This document shows, in pieces, positions 1 through 6,894 of a stretch of DNA of 15,430 nucleotides (position 1 is its first letter; the number at the start of each line of letters is the position of its first letter). This DNA is from an uncultured euryarchaeote. Its GTDB lineage: Archaea > Thermoplasmatota > Thermoplasmata > UBA10834. The stretch is from contig CALMQK010000229.1 in NCBI GenBank assembly GCA_937872085.1, positions 1 through 15,430 on the forward strand. Direction: 5' to 3'. The notes beneath the pieces are model-generated. The model saw nothing but the letters and a program-made list of their open reading frames with translations. It made no database searches and had not been told where the DNA came from. Made by a program: the position numbers and the translations under genes.

Positions 1-60
1 TCAGAAATCGAATCTGCAGCGGAAGAGAAGGGGCCCCCCTTGCTGAGGGAAATCCGTTAG
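1..60 (+). CDS. C-terminal tail of an unidentified protein (5' partial)
   Basis: From the first base, frame 1 is open for 19 codons to a TAG at 58-60. The peptide SEIESAAEEKGPPLLREIR looks like the charged, helical C-terminal tail of a real protein. Its stop overlaps the stop of the minus-strand gene ending at 57 (shared bases TTAG), a tail-to-tail arrangement also seen at 5155-5158 in this window. The fragment is too short to identify a family. It could be an open frame by chance, so confidence is modest. Confidence 0.4.
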   Translation, partial: SEIESAAEEKGPPLLREIR

Positions 61-464
61 AGCTTGAACTCCCGCTTCTTATCAAGCACTTGCTTCTCGA
101 ACCTTCGCGGGAGGACCCACGCGAGGTACTCGATGTCGTCCATGTTCCGGACGAACTTGGCCCTGCTCGAGTTGTCCATCAGGCCGGCCAGCTTCCTCAC
201 CTTCTTGAGATAATCATAGAGCCACCAAAGGCAGACGACAAGGCCGATGGGGGCAATGACCGCGATCCACGTGACCCACGTCCCGAAAGGTTGTATCAGG
301 TCTTGGAGGGAGGAGAGCCCTGCTGGAAGTTTGAACGTGACAATCTTTCCCTCGATGTTGATGTATCGTGCACCGACCAGGCCAATGACGGAAAGGAGGC
401 CGAAGACGAAGCTCAGAAGCGCACTCATCTCGAGCCTGTATTCCGTTAAGAAGTCCCGGGGCAT
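57..464 (-). CDS. Small two-helix membrane protein of unknown function
   Basis: A 135-residue protein with two hydrophobic segments (about residues 14-33 and 61-83) joined by a loop of about 27 residues. A basic, helical C-terminal tail (about 86-135) follows and contains the stretch IEYLAWVLPRRFEKQ. With both termini inside, the tail would be cytoplasmic. The ATG at 464 is preceded by GGTGA at good spacing, which supports this start over the Met at residue 13. The layout of two helices plus a conserved-looking charged tail recalls small archaeal membrane families such as DUF3198; this is from memory and unchecked. It is divergent from the OB-fold gene at 574 and convergent with the fragment at 1-60. 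No function can be assigned. Confidence 0.7.
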   Translation of the reverse strand: MPRDFLTEYRLEMSALLSFVFGLLSVIGLVGARYINIEGKIVTFKLPAGLSSLQDLIQPFGTWVTWIAVIAPIGLVVCLWWLYDYLKKVRKLAGLMDNSSRAKFVRNMDDIEYLAWVLPRRFEKQVLDKKREFKL

Positions 465-494
465 TGACTCACCAGGCCCCGATAGACCGGTTCC

Positions 495-506
495 CCGTTA
501 AATTCC
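495..506. promoter_or_regulatory. AT-rich element between divergent genes, possible TATA box
   Basis: TTAAATT at 498-504 reads as AATTTAA on the other strand and is the only AT-rich element in the short divergent gap. On the minus strand it would place transcription start about 10 bases before the ATG at 464. On the plus strand it would give a leader of about 45 bases for an ATG at 574. One element may serve both directions; this is inference from spacing only. Confidence 0.35.
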
Positions 507-573
507 TTTTCTATGCATGGGCTGGCTACAGGTAGGCGCAACCAATGAGGATACCTGCCCCTTGTGCCCAAGT

Positions 574-1236
574 ATGCATGGCAAGCTCTTCTCCGATCAT
601 CGAATCCTCGTCGCAATCCTCGCTCTGCTACTGAGCGCCATGCTCTTGCTCGTCTCGACGGCCTCCCCCCCTGCGGTGCCCATTAGGCAGGTCTTCTCGT
701 TCGATGATGGCTCCGTCGTCGTGCTGATCGGAGTGATAGTCGACATGTTTCTCCGCGACGGCGGCGCGGAGAACCTAGTCCTTGCGGACATCACGGACGG
801 GGCTACGGTGCGAGTTTACTGCAATCCCGGCCTGCACGAGCAGCCCAGCCATTTCCTCTCGATCGGAGACGAGGCTCGGGTGCAGGGCGAGGTCTCGAGC
901 TCGGGGTCATCTCCGGTCCTGTTCGCCACGAGTGATGGCATAACCCTCTCGAGAAGAGCAGAATCGGTTCTTTCCGTGGAGGCGCTCTGTCGGAACTGGG
1001 CTCTCTTCGAAGGTGACAGCTTCAGGACAAACGGCGTGGTCATCACGGGAGATGTGGCCGGCAGCTATCGGCTCTCCGATCCAGAGATGATGCACAGCGT
1101 CTTGCTCAGGTCGGATCACACCGAATTGGCAGGCTATGTCGGAAAGAGAGCCACGATAACCGCCGTTCTTCGCCTCGATCCGGGGACGATGTCCCTCGTT
1201 CTGATAGCCAGTTCATTGTACCCAGGCCTGTCGTGA
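574..1236 (+). CDS. Membrane-anchored or secreted protein with probable tandem OB folds
   Basis: From the ATG at 574 this is a 220-residue protein with a short basic start (MHGKLFSDHR) and one hydrophobic segment (about residues 11-29), then an all-beta region that would lie outside the cell. Two blocks resemble OB folds: about residues 47-128, with alternating hydrophobic strands and the phrase VLADITDGATVRVYC, and about 150-212, with TNGVVITGDV and KRATITAVLRL. An upstream in-frame ATG at 517 adds 19 residues (including TCPLC) but would put a charged stretch before the anchor, so 574 is preferred. The stop overlaps a possible GTG start of tiaS (GTGA at 1233-1236), so the two are probably cotranscribed. 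The OB call rests on strand pattern rather than a recognised family; ligand and role are unknown. Confidence 0.65.
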   Translation: MHGKLFSDHRILVAILALLLSAMLLLVSTASPPAVPIRQVFSFDDGSVVVLIGVIVDMFLRDGGAENLVLADITDGATVRVYCNPGLHEQPSHFLSIGDEARVQGEVSSSGSSPVLFATSDGITLSRRAESVLSVEALCRNWALFEGDSFRTNGVVITGDVAGSYRLSDPEMMHSVLLRSDHTELAGYVGKRATITAVLRLDPGTMSLVLIASSLYPGLS

Positions 1237-1271
1237 TAATCCTTTTCTGTGAGTCCTGCGATTGGCTCCTC

Positions 1272-2597
1272 GTGCCTTGTACGCTCCTAGCCTTTGACGA
1301 CACTGATTCGCCTGACGGGATGTGCACGACCTATCTCGCCACTCTCGTGCTCGAGGAACTCGCGGACTTCGACCTGATAGGTCTGCCCAGGCTCGTCAGA
1401 CTGAATCCGAACATCCCGTGGAAGACAAGGGGCAACGCTGCGATCTGCCTGCCGTTGGGCAGGGGCATCGGGAGGGGCGAAGTCTGCGGCTCGCTGAACG
1501 GTTCCGCGATCAGGTACTTTCCCAGGGGCCGCCAGGTGGACCCGACAGAGCTTCTGTCCAGGGCATCGAGGGTCCTCGAGAAGGTCGCAATATTCGAGTG
1601 CGACAAGACCAACCCGGGCATGGTCGTATCGAACTCGCGACCACCCCCTTCGCTCTACTGGAAAGCAGTCCGCGGCCTCGTGTCTTTGAAGGAAGTCGAG
1701 AAGATTCTCGAACGGTCCGGCGCCGTGTGGAAGAAGTACAAATCGGGCCGAGGGGTGATTGGGGCCTCCGCGGCGATGTCGTGGAGGCCGCGGGACCGCA
1801 CCTGGGAGGTCATCGCATACAGGGCTCCCTCTCGTTGGGGCACACTGCGAAAAGTCGATCCCAAAAGCGTCATCCGGATGGACAAGCACACGAAGATGAC
1901 TTTCAACAACTACGATTATGAGAACGACCATGTCGCGATAACTCCAGGCTCGCCATGTCCGATCTTGTTCGGGATCAGAGGCGATTCGCCCGCAGAGCTC
2001 CTGAAGGCTAGAGAGATGATCCGAGGGGAGGAACAGGACAGGTGGCTGATGTTCCTGACCAACCAGGCGACAGAGGACCACATCATGGAGCGATCGGTCA
2101 CCTCGCTTCGGAAATGGGAATCGGCTCGCGTGCGCGTCCACGTATCCGCACCTCCGAAGACCATCCCCGGTGGCCACGTGATCGTCAGGGTCTCGGACGG
2201 GACCGAGATCGATGCGGCCTTCTACGAACCATCGAAGCAGTTCCGGTCCGTGGCGAGAGCACTGTTGCCCGGAGACCAGGTCACACTTCTCGGGTCCGTC
2301 AGGGACACGCCGAGGAGCCTGAACGTCGAGAAGATGGCTGTGAGGAATCTCGTCGAGGACGTGCGGAAGGTCCGGAACCCCGTTTGCAGCAAATGCGGCA
2401 AATCGATGGGTTCTATTGGGGCAGGTCAGGGTTTCCGGTGCAAGATTTGTGGTTCCAAGTCCCCGCTCTCCGCGGCAACTTACAGGAAGTTCAAGAGAAC
2501 GATCAAACCAGGATGGTACGAGCCACCGATCTCCTCGCGTCGTCACCTTCACAAGCCGATACGGCGGATGTCGAAGGTGGACATAGACAAAATATAA
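1272..2597 (+). CDS. tiaS: tRNA(Ile2) 2-agmatinylcytidine synthetase TiaS
   Basis: TiaS uses ATP to attach agmatine to cytidine 34 of the CAU-anticodon isoleucine tRNA, so that it reads AUA and not AUG. Family features are in order: an N-terminal FDDTDSPDGMCTTYL segment (residues 8-22, catalytic domain), RLNPNIPWKTRGN (43-55), the conserved NDHVAITPGSPCPILFGIRG region (218-237), FLTNQATEDH (261-270), an OB-fold domain (about 285-360) and a C-terminal zinc ribbon with C372, C375, C390 and C393. From the GTG at 1272 the protein has 441 residues, close to family length. The open frame also allows a GTG at 1233 that overlaps the previous stop and adds 13 residues (including CESC). I prefer 1272 because the family begins just before the DDTDS motif. 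The stop codon lies inside the TATA box of the next gene. Confidence 0.95.
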   Translation: MPCTLLAFDDTDSPDGMCTTYLATLVLEELADFDLIGLPRLVRLNPNIPWKTRGNAAICLPLGRGIGRGEVCGSLNGSAIRYFPRGRQVDPTELLSRASRVLEKVAIFECDKTNPGMVVSNSRPPPSLYWKAVRGLVSLKEVEKILERSGAVWKKYKSGRGVIGASAAMSWRPRDRTWEVIAYRAPSRWGTLRKVDPKSVIRMDKHTKMTFNNYDYENDHVAITPGSPCPILFGIRGDSPAELLKAREMIRGEEQDRWLMFLTNQATEDHIMERSVTSLRKWESARVRVHVSAPPKTIPGGHVIVRVSDGTEIDAAFYEPSKQFRSVARALLPGDQVTLLGSVRDTPRSLNVEKMAVRNLVEDVRKVRNPVCSKCGKSMGSIGAGQGFRCKICGSKSPLSAATYRKFKRTIKPGWYEPPISSRRHLHKPIRRMSKVDIDKI

Positions 2598-2600
2598 ATA
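2589..2600 (+). promoter_or_regulatory. TATA box for the thiolase gene, overlapping the tiaS stop
   Basis: AAAATATAAATA is a strong archaeal TATA sequence. Its core (TATAAATA, 2593-2600) overlaps the tiaS TAA stop at 2595-2597. Start of transcription about 26 bases downstream (near 2623) would give a leader of about 47 bases, enough for the GGTGGT ribosome-binding site at 2659-2664. Confidence 0.6.
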
Positions 2601-2669
2601 CGCTCAATCGAATCATCGCGATGTCTGCTCTAGCACCTCTTTTCTTCAGTGCTGGGTCGGTGGTAATCC

Positions 2670-3845
2670 ATGAAGGAAGCCGTGATCGTCAGTGCAACGC
2701 GAACGCCTGTAGGAAAGTTCGGAGGGAGCCTCAAGGACCTCAGCGCGACCAAGCTCGGAGCTATCGCGGTCAAGGAATCGGTCCGAAGGGCCGGGATAGA
2801 GGCTAAGGAGATCGAGGAATGCATCATGGGGAACGTCATAGCATCGGGGCTCGGTCAGAACCCGGCACGGCAGGCGGCACTCCACGGCGGACTCACCGAC
2901 GAGGTATCAGCACTCACTATCAACAAGGTCTGCGGTTCGGGACTGAAGGCGGTCATGTTAGCTGCCGATGCGATACTCGCGGGCAAGGAGCGGGCGATCG
3001 TCGCGGGTGGCATGGAGAGCATGACCAACGCGCCATATCTGTTGGAGAAGGCGCGGTTCGGCTACAAACTGTTCGATTCATCACTGGTAGATGCCATGGT
3101 GAGAGACGGCCTCTGGGAGGCGTTCAACAACTATCACATGGGGAACACCGGGGAGATCGTTGCCGAGAGGAACGGCATCACAAGGGAGGATGCCGACAAG
3201 TTCTCCCTCTGGAGCCATCAGAAGGCGGTGCAGGCCATGAAGTCCGGAGCCTTCAAGGACGAGATCGTACCCATCGAGCTGGTCTCAAAGAAGGACAAGG
3301 TCATCATATCGCTGGACGAGGGACCGAGGGAAGACAGCTCCCTCGAGGCGCTCGCGAAGCTCAAGCCGGCGTTCAAGGACAACGGCATACTCACGGCGGG
3401 GAACTCATCGAGCATAAACGACGGAGCGGCCGCCGTAGTCGTCATGGACTCCGACCTAGCTAAGCAAAAGGGGATGAAGCCTTTGGTGAGGATAGTGGAT
3501 TACCTGACCACGGGAGTCAAGCCCGAGCTGCTCATGGAGGCGCCTATCCACGCGGTCAGGAAGCTGCTCAATAGGAACCACTTGACGATCAAGGACATCG
3601 ACCTGTTTGAGCACAACGAAGCCTTCTCCACGGCTTCAGTGGCGACGATGCGCGTGCTCGGAGTGCCTGAGGGCAAGTTCAACGTGAACGGGGGCGCGGT
3701 CGCCCTCGGTCATCCGATCGGTTGCAGCGGCGCGCGTGTGCTCACGACATTGATCTACGCGATGCGTGCACGAGACGCCAAGAAGGGGATCGCAACGCTC
3801 TGCCTCGGGGGCGGGAACGCGGTCGCGATGCTGGTCGAGAAGTGA
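2670..3845 (+). CDS. Acetyl-CoA C-acetyltransferase (thiolase II family)
   Basis: Condenses two acetyl-CoA to acetoacetyl-CoA, or runs the reverse thiolysis. The full 391-residue length and all catalytic elements match the classic bacterial biosynthetic thiolase: nucleophile C88 in NKVCGSGLKA, GGMESMTNAPY, EHNEAFS, H348 in GHPIGCSGAR and C378 in CLGGGNAVAM. The last two numbers equal those of the Zoogloea enzyme and the nucleophile is one residue off. The ATG at 2670 has GGTGGT eight bases upstream and a TATA box with a 47-base leader. Many archaeal mevalonate-pathway thiolases sit with HMG-CoA synthase and a DUF35 protein. Neither is here, so this copy may serve fatty-acid or acetoacetate metabolism, and its bacterial look hints at transfer. 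An M20 hydrolase follows after 71 bases. Confidence 0.93.
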   Translation: MKEAVIVSATRTPVGKFGGSLKDLSATKLGAIAVKESVRRAGIEAKEIEECIMGNVIASGLGQNPARQAALHGGLTDEVSALTINKVCGSGLKAVMLAADAILAGKERAIVAGGMESMTNAPYLLEKARFGYKLFDSSLVDAMVRDGLWEAFNNYHMGNTGEIVAERNGITREDADKFSLWSHQKAVQAMKSGAFKDEIVPIELVSKKDKVIISLDEGPREDSSLEALAKLKPAFKDNGILTAGNSSSINDGAAAVVVMDSDLAKQKGMKPLVRIVDYLTTGVKPELLMEAPIHAVRKLLNRNHLTIKDIDLFEHNEAFSTASVATMRVLGVPEGKFNVNGGAVALGHPIGCSGARVLTTLIYAMRARDAKKGIATLCLGGGNAVAMLVEK

Positions 3846-3916
3846 CCTGGGCCCGAGAATCAAAAGTTGCATATCGTCGGACTCGTTACCGTGGGTCACC
3901 TCTTCGGGTTGATACC

Positions 3917-5158
3917 ATGGATGTCAGGACTCTCAAGAAGGCCGTGGCGGAGGACAAGGGCCAGATGGTCGCCAGCCTCTGCGAAATGATCAGGATAAAT
4001 GCCGTCGGACCAGAGAACCAGGGACCCGGGGAAGCCGAGAGGGGAAAGTACCTCATAGGTCTCGCCTCGAGGCTCGGCTTCAAGTCGATCGATGTCCTCG
4101 AATCGAAGGACCCTAGCGTTCCCACGGGCAAGAGACCGAACATCATCGTGCGATTGAAGGGAAGCACCAGCAAGAACATCTGGGTCGTCACCCACATGGA
4201 CACGGTCCCTGAGGGCGACCTGCGTGCGTGGAAGTATCCCCCGTACGACCCGAAAGTGATCGGCGACAAGATATATGGCCGTGGGTCCGAGGACAACGGA
4301 CAGGAGCTCATTGCTTCCCTGTACGGCCTGAACGCCCTTCTCAAGGCCGGGATCAAGCCCGAATGCAACATCAATCTCCTCTGGGTTTCCGACGAGGAGC
4401 ACGGCAACACCCATGGCATAGATGTCGTCCTATCGAAGAAGGGGCTCGTTGGCAAGCAGGACCTTGTCGTCGTGCCAGACCATGGAGAGCCAGATGGTTC
4501 CGCAATAGTGGTCGTCGAGAAGAGCCTCGCATGGATCAACGTGGAAGTGATCGGGAAGCAGACCCACGCAAGCACTCCCGAGAGCGGCGTCAACGCGTTC
4601 GAGGCTGCTGCGAGGTTCCTTGCAGATGCGGTCGATAATCTTAGGCGCAAGTTCCCGATGATCGACCCGTTGTTCTCGCCTCCAAATAGCACCTTCGAGG
4701 CGACCAAGTGCGATCCGAACGGACCCAACATCAACACGATACCAGGCAGGCAGTCGTTCTCGTTCGACTTCCGGGTGCTGCCGGAATACAGCCTGGACAA
4801 GGTCATGGCCGAGCTGCAGAGGGTGGCGAAGCAGCACGAGAAGAAATCGCATGTCAAGATCAATGTGACATTCCTCCAGAGAGCGGACGCCGCCCCCCGC
4901 ACGCCCGTCGACTCCGAGATCGTTCAGAGGCTGTCCTCTGCGATCGAGGCCGTCAGAGGGATCAAGCCGCGCCCGGAAGGCATCGGTGGCGGGACCTGCG
5001 CCGCGCCATTCAGGAGACTGGGGATCCGAGCCGCAGGGTGGTCGACTGTCGTCGGCAACGCTCACGATGCTAACGAATATGCGAGCGTGGCGAACCTCGT
5101 GGCCGATGCTCAGGTCTACGCCGTGCTATTCGGGGGCAAGAACGTCGACCACGACTAG
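3917..5158 (+). CDS. M20-family metallo-hydrolase (ArgE/DapE/ACY1-like)
   Basis: A 413-residue zinc peptidase or deacylase with all M20 landmarks. H93 and D95 lie in VTHMDTVPEGD, and the bridging metal ligand D126 in GRGSEDNGQ. The E160-E161 pair in VSDEEHG gives the general base and a metal ligand. D188 lies in VVPDHGEPDG, the lid-domain H217 in GKQTHASTPESG, and the C-terminal metal ligand H383 in GNAHDANEYA. The dimerisation domain spans roughly residues 195-310. Overall it resembles archaeal 410-residue M20 proteins often labelled DapE, including a VGPENQGPGEAERGKYL segment near the start; true substrates of that group are unsettled. The ATG at 3917 follows GGGTTGAT; longer open frame upstream lies inside the thiolase and is not used. 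Its TAG stop and the ftsY stop share the palindrome CTAG. Confidence 0.9.
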   Translation: MDVRTLKKAVAEDKGQMVASLCEMIRINAVGPENQGPGEAERGKYLIGLASRLGFKSIDVLESKDPSVPTGKRPNIIVRLKGSTSKNIWVVTHMDTVPEGDLRAWKYPPYDPKVIGDKIYGRGSEDNGQELIASLYGLNALLKAGIKPECNINLLWVSDEEHGNTHGIDVVLSKKGLVGKQDLVVVPDHGEPDGSAIVVVEKSLAWINVEVIGKQTHASTPESGVNAFEAAARFLADAVDNLRRKFPMIDPLFSPPNSTFEATKCDPNGPNINTIPGRQSFSFDFRVLPEYSLDKVMAELQRVAKQHEKKSHVKINVTFLQRADAAPRTPVDSEIVQRLSSAIEAVRGIKPRPEGIGGGTCAAPFRRLGIRAAGWSTVVGNAHDANEYASVANLVADAQVYAVLFGGKNVDHD

Positions 5159-6120
5159 AGTTCCTTGGTCGATTTCGATTGTGACTCGCCGAATATCCGG
5201 CCGACCATCCAGTCCGCATCGAACTTCCTGAAGTCCTCATAGTCCTGTCCGAAGCTGACATAGGCTATGGGCTTCCCGATCGTATGAGATATCGAGAGTG
5301 CTGCTCCGCCCTTGGCATCCGCATCGATCTTCGTCAGGATCACGGCGTCTATCCCCACCGCGGCATCGAATCTCCTGGCTTGCTCCACGGCATCCGTGCC
5401 GGCCAACGCGTCGCCCACGAAGAAGACAAGGTCCGGTTTGGCGACCCGCTTGATCTTCTTCATCTCGTCCATCAGGTTGGTGTTGGTCTGCATCCTCCCG
5501 GCGGTGTCGATGAGGACCACATCCTTCTTCCTGGCCTTCGCGTGCTCGACGGCATCGTACGCCACTGCGGCTGGGTCACTGCCTTCCTGGTGTTTGATCA
5601 CCCTGCAACCGAGCTTCTCCGAATGCAATGTGATCTGCTCGATCGCCCCAGCTCGGAACGTGTCTCCAGCCGCAAGCACGCAGCTCAATCCATGCTGCTG
5701 CATCCTGTGGGCAAGCTTGGCAATCGAGGTCGTCTTGCCGCCCCCGTTTATCCCGACGAACATGATGACGAACGGAGGTGCCTTTGCCTTGATCCGCTCG
5801 TTCAAGTCCAGTGAGTTGCCCGAGAGCACTTCCTTCACCGCAGCTTTCAGTGCTAGCTCGACGGCTTCATCTATGTTGAATGACCTGTCGATTCTCCTTC
5901 CCGCCAACGCGGTCCTCACCTTGCCCGTCAGCTCCTCGGCGACCGGCAATGCGACATCCGCCTCCACCATGACCATCTCGAGCTCGTGAAGGAGGTCGTC
6001 CAAAACCCTCTCCTTGAGCCTCCGACCAGACTCGCCGACGACCTCGGTCATCTCGTCGATGGATTCCTTTTTCGCCTCGCGGGATACCGATGAAAACTTC
6101 TCCCTAAGCGCTCGGAACAT
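5155..6120 (-). CDS. ftsY: Signal recognition particle receptor FtsY
   Basis: The SRP receptor GTPase docks SRP-bound ribosomes at the membrane by forming a paired GTPase complex with Ffh/SRP54. The 321 residues hold a helical N domain (about 1-100), then a G domain with G1 GINGGGKTT (123-131), DTFRAGAIEQ (153-162), G3 DTAGR (205-209), G4 TKID (263-266) and the closing FGQDYEDFRKFD segment. There is no long acidic A domain before the N domain, as is usual in archaea. The ATG at 6120 sits nine bases after the prefoldin stop, with a purine-rich GAGGGCGG before it, so it is translated from the L18Ae-prefoldin transcript. The gene is last in the operon and converges on the M20 gene with a four-base overlap. 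Confidence 0.97.
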   Translation of the reverse strand: MFRALREKFSSVSREAKKESIDEMTEVVGESGRRLKERVLDDLLHELEMVMVEADVALPVAEELTGKVRTALAGRRIDRSFNIDEAVELALKAAVKEVLSGNSLDLNERIKAKAPPFVIMFVGINGGGKTTSIAKLAHRMQQHGLSCVLAAGDTFRAGAIEQITLHSEKLGCRVIKHQEGSDPAAVAYDAVEHAKARKKDVVLIDTAGRMQTNTNLMDEMKKIKRVAKPDLVFFVGDALAGTDAVEQARRFDAAVGIDAVILTKIDADAKGGAALSISHTIGKPIAYVSFGQDYEDFRKFDADWMVGRIFGESQSKSTKEL

Positions 6121-6129
6121 GTGCCGCCC

Positions 6130-6570
6130 TCATGCTTGGGTGCCATATTGCGACTGCATTCTCTCCGTCAGTTCTTGGATCGCTGACTCCATCTGCTGGG
6201 CGCGTTCCGTCACTGACTTGAACCCTCTCGACAGCTCGTCGATCTTGGAGTCGAGGAACTTCTCTGCCTCGTCCTTGGTCTTCTGGATGGAAACGCCCGC
6301 ACCCAACCCGATGATCGCGTTCCCGTTCTCGGAGATCCTTGCGGGGATGTACGAATCCGCTCCCAGAGGCATCAGGACCTCGTCCCCAGGGGCTCCCTTC
6401 GCTAGCGCTTTCAGAGTCTCCCTCGCGCGGACATGTTCGTCCACTGCTAGTTGGATGAGTTGCTGTTGCCGGAGGAGCCCCTCTAGCTGGGCCTTCGCGT
6501 TCTCCAGCATGGCATAATCCTGCTGGAGCTTCTGTTCGTCCACAGGCTGAGGGCTCGTGCCCTCGGTCAC
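6130..6570 (-). CDS. pfdA: Prefoldin subunit alpha
   Basis: One of two subunits of the archaeal hexameric prefoldin (two alpha, four beta), which captures unfolded proteins and passes them to the thermosome. The 146 residues have the expected plan: an N-terminal coiled coil (about 11-60), two beta hairpins (about 62-97, with VLMPLGADSYIPARI and AIIGLGAGVSIQKT) that build the barrel platform, then a C-terminal coiled coil (about 98-142) rich in E, K and Q. Two hairpins are the mark of the alpha class. Translation starts at a GTG whose last two bases begin the L18Ae stop (GTGA, 6570-6567), with GGGGGAG just upstream inside the L18Ae gene, so the two are translationally coupled. The order L18Ae, pfdA, ftsY is a familiar archaeal gene string. 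Confidence 0.93.
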   Translation of the reverse strand: MTEGTSPQPVDEQKLQQDYAMLENAKAQLEGLLRQQQLIQLAVDEHVRARETLKALAKGAPGDEVLMPLGADSYIPARISENGNAIIGLGAGVSIQKTKDEAEKFLDSKIDELSRGFKSVTERAQQMESAIQELTERMQSQYGTQA

Positions 6571-6800
6571 TTCTTCTCCCCCAGAAGGTGTTTCACCACG
6601 TTGTCGGTGACTTCCTCGAGTTTGAGGGACTTCACATTCTGTATCTTGATCGACTTCCTCTTGACCCTGTGTCTGCTGCCCATAAGCGCCATCGTCTTCT
6701 CCAACGCGGACTTCTCGTCCTGCGCGGCTACTTGGATGGCGAATGGCTGCCAGCGGCGAAGCGACATCATGAGTTCTCCGCTTATTTCAAAAGCCTTCAT
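6567..6800 (-). CDS. rpl18a: Large-subunit ribosomal protein L18Ae (LX, eL20)
   Basis: A 77-residue ribosomal protein of the archaeal 50S subunit. It begins MKAFEISGELMM, typical of the family, continues through the RRWQPFAIQV strand and ends in a basic segment (SRHRVKRKSIKIQNVKSL) followed by a short C-terminal helix. The ATG at 6800 gives the family's usual length; a GTG at 6812 would add only MLVA and is not favoured. A TATA-like CTTTATCT at 6840-6833 would give a leader of about ten bases. It is the first gene of the L18Ae-pfdA-ftsY operon. The usual tif6 and L31e neighbours are not upstream here; a divergent radical SAM gene is. Confidence 0.9.
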   Translation of the reverse strand: MKAFEISGELMMSLRRWQPFAIQVAAQDEKSALEKTMALMGSRHRVKRKSIKIQNVKSLKLEEVTDNVVKHLLGEKK

Positions 6801-6832
6801 GGCGACCAGCACGGCCCTACAGTAGGTGCTTC

Positions 6833-6840
6833 AGATAAAG
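6833..6840 (-). promoter_or_regulatory. TATA-like box for the L18Ae-pfdA-ftsY operon
   Basis: On the minus strand the bases read CTTTATCT after a purine-rich GCAAAAG that could act as a BRE. The centre is 37 bases from the L18Ae ATG, so transcription would begin about 11 bases before the start codon. It lies in the 94-base divergent gap shared with the radical SAM gene. Confidence 0.4.
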
Positions 6841-6894
6841 CTTTTGCTTGTTCCATATCGACTGCCTCCAAGGCATACGCAACCTTCATAACGG

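Noticed and set aside
1287..2552. Minus-strand open frame of 421 codons opposite tiaS
   Set aside because: It lies wholly opposite a well-supported gene. The protein is rich in R, P, H and G with no domain, as expected for a GC-rich antisense shadow.
2042..2806. Plus-strand frame of 254 codons spanning the end of tiaS and the start of the thiolase
   Set aside because: It crosses a clear promoter and two well-supported genes in another frame; the peptide is R/G/E-rich without motifs.
3722..3916. 65-codon upstream extension of the M20 frame
   Set aside because: It overlaps the thiolase C terminus with its catalytic Cys, and family alignment begins after the ATG at 3917.
3886..4902. Minus-strand open frame of 338 codons opposite the M20 gene
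   Set aside because: Antisense shadow of a gene with complete catalytic motifs; its composition (S, P, R, L-rich) shows no family signature.
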